Origin: Nymphaea colorata | Lineage: Eukaryota > Streptophyta > Magnoliopsida > Nymphaeales > Nymphaeaceae | Direction: 5' to 3' | DNA length: 64,000 nucleotides | NCBI RefSeq assembly: GCF_008831285.2 | Contig: NC_045140.1 | Location: 3,451,528-3,515,527, forward strand | In this document: positions 24,404 through 37,600 of the stretch, piece after piece | How the letters are laid out: each line of letters starts with the position of its first letter | Numbering within the stretch: the first letter of the stretch is position 1 | Made by a program: the position numbers and the translations under genes | Notes under the pieces: model-generated | What the model saw: only the letters and a program-made list of their open reading frames with translations | Told to the model about the DNA's origin: nothing | Database searches by the model: none

Positions 24404-27400
24404 TTACAGCCTGTCTAACCAACTCATGATACTTTCCTGGGAGCCAAACTGCAAATCCTGCAAATTTGTGGAGTCAACATATCCGTAAGTACTAGTATCA
24501 CCGACCAAAATAACCAGATTGAGAAGGTATAACAATCTTACAGCAAGATCCGGCAATGTTCCAAGATGCATGTCATCAAGATCAACAATGCTGGATCCGA
24601 CACCAATTTCTTTCTCAAAATCAATTTTGACGTCATTCAACTCTGTAAGAGGAAGCGGTTGCTCCAGCCCTAGCTCCTGAACAGTGGAGTAAGCCTCAAG
24701 TATTTCATCGCAGAAAAGAGATTTGTCCAAGAGAGCATCATCAGGCTCATCTACTGCCTGAGATTCACCAAACCACCACATTGCGTCTGACCCAACATCC
24801 TCCTGCCCAATGTTATGAACATATGGAATTGTGACAAAAAAGTCTCTCCCACATATAAACCACAATATGAGTTTAACAACACTTGACCAAAATCAAAGTC
24901 ACATATTATTACATCAGGACTACCTGCAAAAAACTATATTATGCAACGACAGTAGTAAATTTAACACCACTGACCCTGAAATAGTTATTTTGGAGGCTTC
25001 ATAACCTGCCTTGGTATTATATAGGCAATAAGAAAGATATAAACTTATGAGATGCATGGTTAAGTAAAATATAAGGCTAATTGCTTCAAAATCCTTACCT
25101 GCACGGGCAATAAACAACAATGTGTTTCTCTTTCATCACCATCTTCAAATAAACTATGTTTTCCAAGCCTAGGTGGATTTGGAGTACTTGTCTTAGGAGT
25201 CCTTGGACTGGCTTCAAGTGTCTTATCATCCATGTTTTCCCTTGATTGATTGGTGGCCTCCTTACCAACATCATATCTGCCCTTTGATCTGCTGGAATTT
25301 TTCTCACCATGTTGGTAAAATACTTTTGACACTACAAATTCTCCATCCTTTTCATCATCTTCTGTCCCAAGATGGTATTGGTGCATCACCCAATTTGCTT
25401 TATCAGCTTTGTTGCCCTTTGATGAACTTGAATAAAGAACCATTATCTTCTTACAACCTTTTTGCACCCCATTTTCAATGACAGGTTTTGTTTTTCCTGT
25501 CTTATGCCATCGTACCTGGGCAGTTAAGTCACATCCCATGTGAATCTTTCGACGTTTACGATGGCCTGTATTATATGCATTGGTAGTGCGATGAAAGAAG
25601 TGAACACTACTTCCATCCTTCTTAATGCCTGCACCACAAAGAGCTTTCGCTTGTTAGTTTATGATCTTGATGACAGAAGAGGATATGCAAATTAATATCC
25701 ATTACCTGGCAAATTCTCAGGATGAGTAAAACAGATTCCATCTTTTCCATCAAGTGTTGGAATGAATTCATCAATAAACAAATGAGGCTTGGCATTCCCA
25801 TATCCAACTTTGCCAGCTAAATGTTTTAAAAGCTCTACATCAGATGGATCAAACTTGACACCCGCAGGCAGGCCCGGCCATTCAGTTGAGACCTGAAAAT
25901 ACATCCAGTCTCATTAACCAAATCTCATTTTGTCATATATATAATGCAAGTATAGAATTCCTGCTACTGTTGAGGATGAATCAACATGCTTGGAATTACT
26001 GCAGAACATAAAAAGGAAGCTCAAGCCCCAACAAACATATAAATATCTAAAAACATATTGAAATTCCAGAATAGCATACCTGAGACTAAATACCTCTCTC
26101 AAAAAAATGGAGGGATAACGGAAAACAAAAGTGAGCAAATAAGCTGGTGCAGAGCATATGGTTTAGTAGGATCATGTTTTTGTTCAACCAATGACAACTT
26201 CCTACTTGATTTACCAGTCCATAAATTATTGATCTTTTGAAACTGAAAAGAGAAAATCTTCTCAATGAATTTATGTTTGAGTTTCTACCAAGACCAATAT
26301 AGAAGAACATAAAATCTCGTAGAGTGGCACCAGATTACGATGTGAAAGAATCAATTTACTTGGTCCAAATCTCAGAATCACAAAAATATGCAACAGCTAC
26401 CCAAGAGGTTTGACATGTCCTGATCTCTCGATGCAATTGACTGCATATTGTCTACTTCAGTTGCTCAGTGACTTTTTAGAATATTTATGAATTACATCAT
26501 ACTGACACTTAATTACACATTGATCACATCATTTACTTATCTCACCAAGAAACATCACTCTCACAAAACTATGAAAAAACTTCTTCAGCCTTTAAGGACA
26601 TATTTCTCACTTTTTGGGTGTCCAGCAAGATTCACCACTGCTAATTACTCACCATTGAAATGCATCTTTCTGAGGCAACACTCTAGTACAGTTGGTTGCA
26701 GAAGACTATGGATAAAATAATTAACAGGCTTTTCTTTAAAATGACCTTGAATGCATCCTCAAATCCATAACAGGAGTGCAGTACATTGTGACTGATTAGG
26801 ACAGCATGCCAAATCAGGTCTGTGGCAGCTGATGGATAACCTTCAGATTGTTACCTCATGCACTATCTGCTATTGGTGTCGATGACAAAGACAACTAATG
26901 CTTACTAAAGGGTCCGCATTTGGGTGTGACATCTATATAAGAAGATTGACTTTTAAAATATCACCATAACTGTCATGATTTTGTACGGTTGTGTGGTTTG
27001 TACAGAAAAATTGTGTCAACCAAAAACTTGATCTTTTCATCACAAAGGTTGAGGCATGACATGAACCTTAGCGTCTTGGTCCTTTGAATAAAACATCCAA
27101 ATGTGGAAATATTGAATCAAGTAAAAGTTCCACAAAGTAAGCAGCTGATAATCCAAATCAACTGACACTTCCATATGCATTTTTGGGACGTTACAATAAT
27201 AGGGAGATATGAATTGGTTAGGGCCTAAGAAATTAGCCACAGACTTAATATTGACCATGACAAACATGCTAAAGGTAGTCTTTCAAAACAATCATGTAAA
27301 CACCATAACTAATTACCATAATCTTCCAAAGGTTATACAAGCTCAAGGAAATTCATCATATATCCAGTAATGAGCTGATCATCAAAAATATATAGATGAA

Positions 27401-30184
27401 TGCATCAAACAAAATTAAGAACCAAAAACTATAGAAAGAATTTGGAGCACTTTTATCATTTTCAAGAAGATAAGTAAGCCATGAAATGAAAAATGCACTA
27501 GCAAATATGGAAGTCCTCAGAATAAAAAGTTCAAAAAAAAAAAAGAAGCAAGTTACAGTTTATCATACATCACTGTTATCAATTTCATAATTGCAATTGG
27601 GGCATTGCCTCTTTGCTTCAGTACTCCATTCAGCTATTTGACAGCTAGAAAGTTGAGTAGCATTCTTAACTTTTCTTGCGATCCCTCTACTATCAATCAG
27701 CCATGTCCTAGCATTGAAATCTTTGCTTAGAAAATGAAGACTTTTAGTGGAAGAGAGAATATGAGAATAAGCATAATAAGTAGCAAACACAGAAAACCAG
27801 ACTTGGGCCATTTTTTATGCATCCCAATCATGCTAGAGATGAAAATATAGCTGAAAAATCAAAAGACCAGTAATTTGATTTGAGAATAAAACGAATGCAC
27901 AACAAAGGCAGCACATTACCACCTAGCAATTAGATAAGTATGGACAAAATGTGTGTGGCTTGTAAGCTTTACTTCCAGAATAGGTATAAGTTAGAAATAT
28001 AGAAATATTTTTAATCAAGTCCCTCAAAAAAGAAGAGGAATTATCTGTAAGTTATCGCAGCAACCCATAAATAGTTTCAATATCAACGACCCATAACTAG
28101 TTTCAATATCAATAACGAAACACTGCATTTGCAGAATGCCCAGAGTCTCAAGGTATTAAGTTATTAATTTTTAGCTCATACATGATATTTCATTTCTAAT
28201 AGGAAGAATGTGATATTCATCATTTGCAATGATGGTTTCTGAATGAGATTCCAGATTCCTAGTGCTAACTGGTTCATAACAATAGGGTGCAAGGATAGGC
28301 ATAACGCATGTCCTTAATTGTCATGACCATATGACTTTGAAGGAAGCAGCGGAATGCAAAAAACAAGGGCAGCTAATAGCCATGAATCATGACCAGGTGG
28401 TAATATCTCAAATGACCGCCAGTTGTAAGAAAGGCCAAAATCTGGAAATGGCAATCAATACAGATAGAACAGATGGCAACTAAAAGGAAAAAACAATCTC
28501 TTGCAGAAAGTTTGCATGGAAAATGTAACTTAAGGCATGTCTAAATCATTGTGGAAAAGCTGTCACACCAGGCCTCAAAACCTTTCCATCATCTGCTTCT
28601 GGCACACCCATGGAGGTGTGAAAGATTTTGTCAGAAATCCATACATTGTACATGTTAAATAATGGCGGTTGTCTCTCAGTGTTTGAATGAGTGTACACCT
28701 CAAATAAACCAGCACTCAAATGCCTCCCCATGGAAACAACTCCAATGATATAGGGTGTAAAAAAAAAGGATAATAGTTTCACTAGGTGAACTTTCAGACA
28801 GCTAATAGTAATTTGTTCTGCTTTTGTCGGATGCATGTTTGGATGCTTCCTTCAATGGAAACTCATAAGAGGAAGCAGCTACAGGTTATTATCTTACATG
28901 TTTAACAAGTGCATCTATATGGACTTCGACACATAATTTCATAAAGATGATGAATCATGAAAATATAAATAGAGCAAGGCCTAAGGATAAGAGGTACATT
29001 TAATCATTAGTACTTCATCTGTTCGTCAAGGAAATATAAATACAGTGAGGACTGAGGATAAACGTAAATCATAAAACATGCATTCAATCATTGGTCTTCT
29101 ATCCCCACCGGGAAGTGTGCTCTAAAGCCAACATCGAGAGAAGTGGCCTAATGCCAACATCGAGAAAATATTCATCCATTGAGCCGTCTCAACACAAGCA
29201 TATTCATATAGGCGTGGCTTTGCGAAATACGAAGCATGAAAACTAGTATCATCAACATGTGCTGAACCATCGACTGCAGCTGCCAACTGAGTTCATCAGC
29301 TCAAAATTACGTTCATCCCAGCTACAAATTCCTCCATAAAAATGGATAAGCCACAGAGATTGTAATGCCTATAAAAACAAAGTGTGCAGGAAATAGGTAG
29401 ACTGAGAAAAGAAAAAAACACGTAATCTGGTGGAAAAACTACCATAGGTAGACGGAAGCATCCAAAAATCTTCCCACTGTGATTTCCTCTGCAACCATCC
29501 AGAATCAACCAACGAATCATGACTCGGCCACGACACAGAGCCGATCAAAAGTTCTTGCTCCCGGCAAAATACAACAAAATACCAGCCAATAAAAACCAAA
29601 GACATCGAGGAAACCATGCCTATTTCACAAGGAATTCTTGTCGTTTCACCATTCCACATTTTTTATCACGATTAACTCATTAACACCCACATCCCAGGAT
29701 GAACGCGACGAGATGGGCACTACGACCCGACGCGCAAACAAACCAAGCAACCCCACCCTTCTGTCCCAGTGGCTACATCCGAGTGAAATGAGAATACAGC
29801 TAAAACGCAACCACGGCCCAACACATGTTTCCCTATCCAAAGCAACCGCCAAAAACACCTTGTGAACAACAGAACACCTCATTATCATTCAAACAACCTA
29901 CCAATAAAAAGTAGCGCCAGCTTAACGATTTCGCAGGTCTACGGACCATGGTACTTCATTATTTCACATTTCGGAGACCACCCAGAAAAACGCAAACCCC
30001 ACTACCAGGTAAACGTTTTCCTCCACCGACAAATCGGGCAGAGAAAAGCACCAAAACACGAAGGAAAGCAACCTCAGGAGTTACCAGAACATCCGAAAAG
30101 GAAAAAATAACAAGAACAGTAACAGCATGAAGAAGAGGAAGAGGAACTTCCCACTGAGAAATACATAGATAGATACCTTGCCAT
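24404..30184 (-). CDS. SOG1: SOG1, NAC-type DNA-damage-response transcription factor
   Basis: The six coding exons are 30184-30177, 27707-27569, 25892-25706, 25628-25099, 24802-24542 and 24457-24404. All have GT-AG sites and a continuous frame, giving 392 aa. Exon 1 encodes only ATGGCAAG; the frame resumes as [15 protein letters not shown]. Residues 1-49 hold a Cys-rich segment (CPNC). The NAC domain covers about 53-216: [15 protein letters not shown], the basic RKRRKIH, WHKTGKT (152-158) and WVMHQYHL (191-198). The acidic C-terminus ends [17 protein letters not shown], a SOG1 signature. In Arabidopsis, SOG1 is phosphorylated by ATM at C-terminal SQ sites and activates repair, cell-cycle and cell-death genes in the nucleus. 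This model has only two SQ dipeptides (302-303, 381-382) and is shorter than the 449-aa Arabidopsis protein, so a small exon may be missing inside 24803-25098. A frame at 27811 starting with GTG is a read-back into intron 1, not the real start. Confidence 0.93.
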
Positions 30185-30303
30185 TTCTTCATCTGGAAGA
30201 AAACTTCACGAGTCCAATGCGGTAAAAATAGACAGCGAGCTACCCGGGAATAAATGAAATGAAATGAATGAACGAATGCCCAGATGTGTTGCTTCCTTTT
30301 ATA
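30185..30303 (-). promoter_or_regulatory. SOG1 core promoter and 5' leader, TATA box
   Basis: On the minus strand CTATAAAAGG (TATA core 30303-30296) lies 112 bp upstream of the SOG1 ATG at 30184. A start about 30 bp downstream would give a leader of roughly 80-90 nt. No other good TATA box is near. No E2F or SOG1-type element was asserted. Confidence 0.6.
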
Positions 30304-30879
30304 GTGCGCGTAGGGGGTTGTACTCGCCAATCAAAGTGTCTGAGTCGAAGCCAGGAGGGGCGATGGGAGAGGTGCCGGCACGGCTTCGTGGTCTGTGGCA
30401 GTAAGGGGTAGCCGTTGGGGGGGAGAGGCTCGGCGGGACGTCGGGGGTGACGTGTTCAGACCCCTCTGGCCGAACCTCTTACTCCAAACCACTGTGGGGT
30501 CAGCTGGGGCAGCCTCATGCCCCACTGCTTCTGAGAAAAATGGAGGGAAACAACTTCTCCCACACTCTCTCTCCCTCCCCCGCGCCGTCCCTTTCTTCCA
30601 AAACAAGCTTCTTCCCCCGACCGCTTGGTTCGGGTTTCTGACCTTTTTCTCAATCATGAAACCTTTTCTCTCACTCTCTCTTCGGACACAAGTTTCCCCC
30701 CAATCTGATCATATTTGAATGGATGCTTTATCCTCTCTCTCCCTTTGTTTTCTTTGGTGACATCCTCTCGCCAGAACTTGTTTTTCATCAACAAATTTTC
30801 ATTTTGTTGAAGCTTTCTTTTTCTCTCTCCAAGTGATGGGTAATGCAACTGATCAGGTTGAGTGGCGTCTTAAGTTCAT

Positions 30880-31085
30880 TCATCAATGAATTTTGGATAT
30901 GAATTCAGACATGAATGTAAAAATTAGATTCAGATTGGACTCAGTTTGTGAAGTCAGATTTCAAATTCATATTCAGATATTACTTTTCTTTATTCATATT
31001 CAAATACGAAATCGAATCTGAATATCTGAATATTCCAAAAACTAGATATGTTTAAGGGTCTACTCAATTTGAATGTGAACTGTTA
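30880..31085. repeat. Dispersed repeat, copy 2
   Basis: Shares AAAACTAGATATG plus AGATTCAGATT/TTCAAATTC-type words with 7400-7600. Non-coding, class unknown. Confidence 0.5.
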
Positions 31086-31856
31086 TCAAGGAATGTCGCC
31101 ATAGTGGTTTCCTCACTACTGCTAACATTGTGTAGTTCCACCTTTTGCCTCCTCTACTTGCACCTCAGCTCTCCTTCTATATATATGCACTTCAAATTCT
31201 CTCTTTCTCTCTTTCCTACCCACTCAGGTCCCCTTTCTTTTGTTCCAAACAAAAGGTCACCGCCCTCGTCTTCCTCAACCCAGGCGATTTTGAATCTACG
31301 AACATTATTTCCAATGTAGTTGGGTGTTTGTGGTTTTCGTTTCACCATAAAGGGGAAGCCCTATTGCATTTCTCTCTCTTGAATGTGATGGTTGTTTGGT
31401 CTTCTGGAATGGATGGTGTTTGTAGTTCGTTGCTTCAGTTTGATTTAATATGGTTTTCATTTGATAGCATTGTTGGTTGGTTCACAGTGTATTCTCGAAC
31501 ATGTTGCTTTTGATGGATGGAAGATTAGAATGCGAAAAAACGGCAATACACTCTTTTTGTTAAATTGAATGTGGACGATGGATACTTATGTCTGATTAAC
31601 GAAGCTTTAAGTTTTATACTCAAAACCATACAAGGTTTTTAATCTAATACTTATTAAGAAACAAAACACTGGCTCTATCACAGTTCATTCCAAACAAACC
31701 CAGCTTGAGTTTGCAAAACTTGAAATTTTCGCCTTGGTAGATTGTGCAAAAAACACCCTATCTATAGCGGTAGATCGGTAATTAACTATAATATTTTAAA
31801 AGTTTAGTTTTGTATTGAAGACCGTGAGAAATCTTCTTCAAGTGCTTATTAAGGGG

Positions 31857-32345
31857 GTTGTTAAAGTAGTTAGTTGTATTTGTTCATAGTTTTTTTTTCC
31901 TGGCTGGAACCAAAATTATGGATTGATTGGGATTTGTCGGATCAAGAGTCTGAGTTCAAGAGTAGGTTGGATCATTACAATGGTTTCAGAGAGCACGGTT
32001 TAACACTTAGACATAAGTCTCACATGCACGGACTCGTGCCCTAAGAAGGTGAATCGCAATACCCTAAAAGTTTAAGCTTACACTCAAGATTGTAAAATAT
32101 CATGAAGGGTTTATAAAGAGAGTTGTTAAAGTAGTTAATTGTCTTGATTCATATCCTAGCTCTTTTTGGGCTTGAACTGGAACTAGTAGGGGCACATTTT
32201 TGAGTTTGAGAGTAAGTTGGGTTGTTACAATAGTATCAGAGCACGATTCAACATTTGGACCTGGGGTCTAATATGTGGAGACATGTGTGCCTTAACAGGG
32301 GAGGTGAGTTGGAATATAACACCTAAAAAGTTTAGTCTGATATTG
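31857..32345. repeat. Diverged 0.26-kb tandem repeat with primer-binding-site-like motif
   Basis: Blocks near 31857 and 32122 share GTTGTTAAAGTAGTTA, then GAGTAGGTTGG/GAGTAAGTTGG, then a motif close to TGGTATCAGAGC (TGGTTTCAGAGAGC at 31980, TAGTATCAGAGC at 32230), then AAAAGTTTA. TGGTATCAGAGC is the complement of the initiator-Met tRNA 3' end used to prime plant LTR retroelements, so these may be LTR/PBS junction relics. Confidence 0.5.
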
Positions 32346-32928
32346 AAAAGTCAATCTTTGAATAAGTGAACTATAAATTTTATGTAAAGACGATACCATC
32401 AACACCTTTGTGTAATTGGGTGTCTATTTTCATTCTGAAGTGAAATTTTTTATCAACTTGGATAATATAAACGATGCCCAGACTCTCAGTTTTGGAGTGT
32501 ATTTTCCAAGCTCGTTTTCATTTGCCTGAATAGGTTCAAATTTTCTTTGAACTCAAAATCATTACCTCTTGCAGCCTATGTAACATTTGTAACTTATAAA
32601 TAAAGAGATTCTTTGTTTTGATGTGAGATTTAAACTATAGATAATAGCCTTTTCAAATCCCTCCTATGTAACCATTAAAGAGGTTAGATCATGCGATTTT
32701 TTCATATTATTAAGCTGTCTACATGTTCCACTTTGGCAAAGTTGCAGTCACACACATGAAAAAAACTTTGTCCAACGACTTGTGGCCATCAAACCATCTT
32801 TGGGGTCCTTTGACAACAAGAACATATTGTATTATTTCATATAAGACATATTTATAAAACACTATTTCATGAATCTTACTTAATAATAAGATAAATGCAA
32901 AGTGTTTTTTTCTGTCAAACCACCTCTT

Positions 32929-32931
<3 letters not shown>

Positions 32932-32981
<50 letters not shown>

Positions 32982-33956
32982 ATACAGTCAATGCATTTTT
33001 TCTATTTTTGGCCCTTTTGTAGATCCAGATCTGCATTGTGGGAGATTTGATCCATCGAGCAGAATCCCACTGGGTTTAGACTCGGGTCGAAAATCGCCCG
33101 ATTTTGCCCCATGAAAATTGAAAAATGACGCGATGCCCTTCCATCGCGCTTCCGGTCAGATACTCGCCTTTCAGTTTCGAAGGTAACTCGGGTCGCCCCC
33201 TTCGTTCGCAGCGGCGGAGCAACGGCAGCCGCCTCTGTCCTTCCATCCCCACTGTCATCAGCCGCTGCTCGTCAATTGGCGTCGGATGACTCATTGCCGG
33301 TATGCTATTTGCTCTTCCTTTGATGAGAAATCAGTTTTCTCTCTTCACGGTTGGGAATCGTGAGCTCTTCTCCACCACTAGAAAATCTGCTTTCCCTCAA
33401 CATGGGCTGCGAATCGTGATGGTTCTTCCTTATGCTCTCCTCCGCCGCCAGAGAATCTATTTCTTCTCCAGCTAAGGTTCTCGCTTATGTTTCGCCTCTC
33501 ATCATGCTCATTTCTCTCTATCGACTCCACGGTGTATCCATAACCCTCAGCTTACAAAGTTGGGAAAATTCTTACGAGCGACAAAAAAGGAAGGGTCAGT
33601 GCCTTGTCCTCTTAGTTTCCATTTCAAAGGTAATTTTGTTGAACTATTACAGGACTTGGAAAAGGACCAGAGGTTAGTATAGCCAATGCAATGGATGAAA
33701 CCTTACTTGAAGACATATTTTAGTTTTTTGGGCTTACTAACTTACATCTGGCTTACAGCACGGTAAGTAATATGCTTTTAGAAAAAACTTGCGTGTATTT
33801 TCCTTGATATTGAAGCTTTTACATTTTTAAGTGTCGTTTGTTTCGTTTTATTATTATTGTTATTTCTAAAATTTATTTAATATTGTTTACCAAATTCATG
33901 TGTATCTTTTTACTTGTTGTCCAAATTGCAAATGCCTCTACTAGTCACCTTTGAAG

Positions 33957-33992
<36 letters not shown>
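32932..33992. repeat. AT microsatellites
   Basis: Two separate runs, 32932-32979 and 33960-33992, with unrelated GC-rich sequence between them. Confidence 0.9.
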
Positions 33993-33995
<3 letters not shown>

Positions 33996-34626
33996 TGGCA
34001 TGCTAAGGTAATGACACATTCTCGTTTGGATGATGAAGCTGAATTCTTTCGAAATCAAGTTTTATATCTAGGTGCGTAGCTCAAAATTTGATTTATAATG
34101 TCTGAATGCCAAATGAAAACTTGATTTTCACTTTCGCTAATCAAGTCAGGCCCCGGAATCAGACATTAATTCATAATTCAGTTATAGAAACGTTTTGAAC
34201 CGAATTGTCTTTTTGTTTAACATAACTTGGAGGGTAACACAAACGTTGTTGGCACATCAGGAGCAGAGAGCCCTGGGGGGATTTTTGTGAGAACTGGGTT
34301 TGACTTTGGCACATCTATGAGGTCATTTATTTATTTTTTTAAAATATGAAAGTGCTAATTAAGCTTTTATGCTTTCTAATGATATTGCAAGAAAAAGAAA
34401 TTAACTAAAAAAGATTGTTTCTCCAATGTATCACGTTATTTTGGGGTGTCGATATTTAACGTTTGAGGTGCTTGCTCTCAGTGACAGAGGAGATCGCATG
34501 GGATACGAAAGAGCGTTCTCTAATCTTCGTTGTTGACGCATTCCACCGCGCAATGCGTGCCCTCTTTCTGTCGAAAGCGTAGAAGGCGTTTTAAGACCAA
34601 AGTTGAGAAGAAGAAGAAGAAAGAGC

Positions 34627-37600
34627 ATGTGTGTGCTCAGGAGCATCCACGCTCTCCGCCGTATTATAAGCATCTCTTCTCTCAACAGTAGCAGGTGACG
34701 TTTCATCCGTGAGCTCTTTGAAGAAAAAATAGGGAATTGTTTTGTTCCTTCTCCGTTTATTCTGATCTTCCTGTTTTCTGTATTGCTGGTTGTCATTTAG
34801 GAGTTGGGTAGCGAACAGTGTTGTTGCTGCACAAGTGAATGGTTGCGGCGGCCGCTCGATACGAATGGTGGGTGGTGATGATGGGTGTCCTCCACCTCCA
34901 CATCCTGCTGGTTCTGCTTCAACTGGGCATTTGAGGCTTCATCCATGGTTTCTTCAGGGTCGGCTGATGTCGACGAAGGGACGGAGCATGAGGAGCAAAG
35001 TGGAGAAGAGGATGAGGAGGGAGACGGGAAAAACTCTTCGGGAGATCAGGCGTGCCAAGAAACTCCGAAAGAAGCTGATGACCGATGAGGAGAGGCTCAT
35101 TTATAACCTCCGGAGAGTAAGACTCTTCCATCTCTGTTTGCCTGCATCCCCCTTTACCCTTTTCTTTTTTCTGGTTATCTTTGGTTATAAATAGGATTTC
35201 GTAGTTTATGCATTGCAGGCATTCCTTTTAGTTTCTTCTGCTCCCCGTGAATGAAACAAATACATGTATTATTGACATAGCTAGACAGATTGACATAGCT
35301 AAACAGATTGAAATATGAACCATTTGTGGAGTGCTAAGTTCCTTTTTTATTTTTTGTATTAGAATTGAAATATAAATAGATTGTATAGTTTTAGGTTCAC
35401 TGTTTTTGTATATTGTCAAAATGTGGTTTTGGGGTTGAATGGATTAGAAATTGGCATTGAATTTGCTTCAAGGTTTCTTTTTTCGTCAATCAGTCTAGCT
35501 TCAGTTCCACATATTTTGATTGTTTTGGTCATATAGCTTAGTTTCTGCAATTATTTCTGTGATGAGATTATTGCGAGTGTTTCTGCTGGTAAAGTGTCTA
35601 TCTTTATGTTTGATTCGGTATAGAAAGATCTATAATTTGTTACATCGTGATTTTGGTCTCACAACGTGGTCGTGGAGGATTTTTACTTAGATAAATGACA
35701 TTTGCACATAAAGAAACATCTGATCCAAGGTCAATTTCTGAAAACTCTTTAAGGAACATATTAGAAGGGCTGAATTGCCTAGTGGGACTTTAGAAAGTGA
35801 TAAAATAATGTTGTGGTAGTCACTTATGGCACCTAGATAGTACATCTTGTTCTTGTTTGAGATTTTCAGCTGCCATAATTGGCCAACTTAATTAAACTTG
35901 TTGTCAGCAACCCCCATTCTTCTACTGTTATATGGGACTAGGAAATTCCAGCAATTGATGCCTTTGCCAAAGGTTGTGATTGCTTTTATATACACAATGA
36001 TGATTCTATATCAAGACAGCTTTCCATGAAAGTGCTACTTTTGGGTTCTTAGGTAATGATCATTTTCAGATTCCATTTAACAATATTTTATTTAGCAGTT
36101 ACTCTTCTTCACATTGTTTTCATTGTTTGATCAGTAGGCATCAATATCAATCTCGGAAGTCTTCTAAAGTTTTTGTATCTGGAGCTTTTTTTTTTCCCCA
36201 AACAATGGTTCCTTATTAAAATCTCATGAAAATGTGGGAAAATATTAAAAATGATAAATGTATAAACTTTTTCAAAAAATGTATGCTTATAATATGTCCA
36301 ATAGTACTTTTGTTGTAAAACTACACAATGGTTAAAAGGTTTCTGAAACATACATGATACAACAGATAATCACGGCGAAAGGTTATGAACTTATGATGTG
36401 TAAAAAATATTTTTTAAGAAACGTCTGACATAGTCTTGTAGATTTCATAATATTTGCGTAAAAATATTATGTTATATATTCTTTTATGAATATGATATTT
36501 GAAACTATTACAATAATGCTCAGTTATTTATAGATAAGCTTCAGATTGGCAATGCTACGACTATTTTCAAAATGTTTCAGATGTTTTTTGGCCGTTGCTT
36601 GATGCATATTGTATACTTATAAAATCTGTTCATTTGATATTTATTTTACATAAGCTGCATCACTTTTTTCTCTCACTTTGGTGTGCATGTTAAATTGGTG
36701 TAGTCTCTTGTAAGAGTATATACACGTGTTTGAGTGTGTGTATTTTAAGATATATATCTATATGTGTGCACATGTTGTATATATATGTAGTATCCGTAAT
36801 TGACATATATGTATGTATATTTATTTGTTCTTCTTTCAGCTGCTTTTTCTTTTCCTTTATTTATTTTTTCTTGTTTTTCTCTGTCAATAACTGGCTGAGT
36901 GAGGTAGCTCTTTCTCATCTGTTTAGATTGAGGTCTTGTCTCTTGTTGAGAGGCTCTTGTAGCCTTTTTTATTCTTTTAAATCCGAACACTCATATTTCT
37001 TTTCGGGTTTCTTGTGTGAGCTATTTGAGGGGCAAGTTTTATGCTCTATGAGTTTTTACTACTTTTATGTTTGTGTGAACCTGTTATCTCCTGTGAAGTG
37101 ATTTTACTTTCCCAGGTGCTATTTCATTTGAGTGCATAGTTGTCCCATGTATTGTCATTCCAACTTTAGAACCATAATCTGACATTTCAGGTTTGATTCC
37201 ATACTGCAGTTGTATATCTTTGTGTCCAGGGTTTGGTAAAATTACTTATTTAAGAGATTGATTAAGTTATAGTTGATTATCTGAATAAAGAGCAAACCAT
37301 CTTTGTTTTGGAAATCAAATACACAAATATATGTGGCTTATTTGTTGCGATGACACATTTCAGAGTAAGGGAAAAAATGTAGATGTGAGAGCTTTGGTCT
37401 TAAGAAGAATTTTAAGCATTCTAACCATGCAAGATATACTGCCAATTTATGTCCCTTGGATACTCATAGAAGGGCATCGTACCCATGTTGGCCCAACTGG
37501 GCAGGGTGTGGGGATGGGACATGGCAGATATTAATGAAAGTGACATTAGAGCTTGGTGGAAGTCATAACACCTTGGCAGCAGATGGCCAAAAGAAAGGTC

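Larger units (their letters stand above)
30310..34626. other. Intergenic DNA between divergent SOG1 and CRM genes
   Basis: It includes GC-rich patches at about 30340-30660 (SOG1 upstream) and 33060-33560, dispersed repeats, a diverged 0.26-kb tandem repeat and AT microsatellites (32932-32979, 33960-33992). ORFs in the GC-rich patches run on both strands and show no known domain. The last few hundred bases presumably include the CRM gene promoter and leader, but no clear TATA box was found. Confidence 0.5.

Noticed and set aside
27563-27811. SOG1 starting at 27811 (MAQVWF...)
   Set aside because: The start is GTG within intron 1. The true ATG is recovered from the 8-nt exon at 30177-30184 with an exact phase match.
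28546-28836. 96-codon minus-strand frame inside SOG1 intron 1
   Set aside because: It looks moderately protein-like, but I recognise no family and the surrounding splice sites do not fit SOG1; chance or a relic.
30331-30718. Overlapping open frames on both strands upstream of SOG1
   Set aside because: The sequence is GC- and pyrimidine-rich promoter DNA; the frames have no domain and no consistent splice partners.
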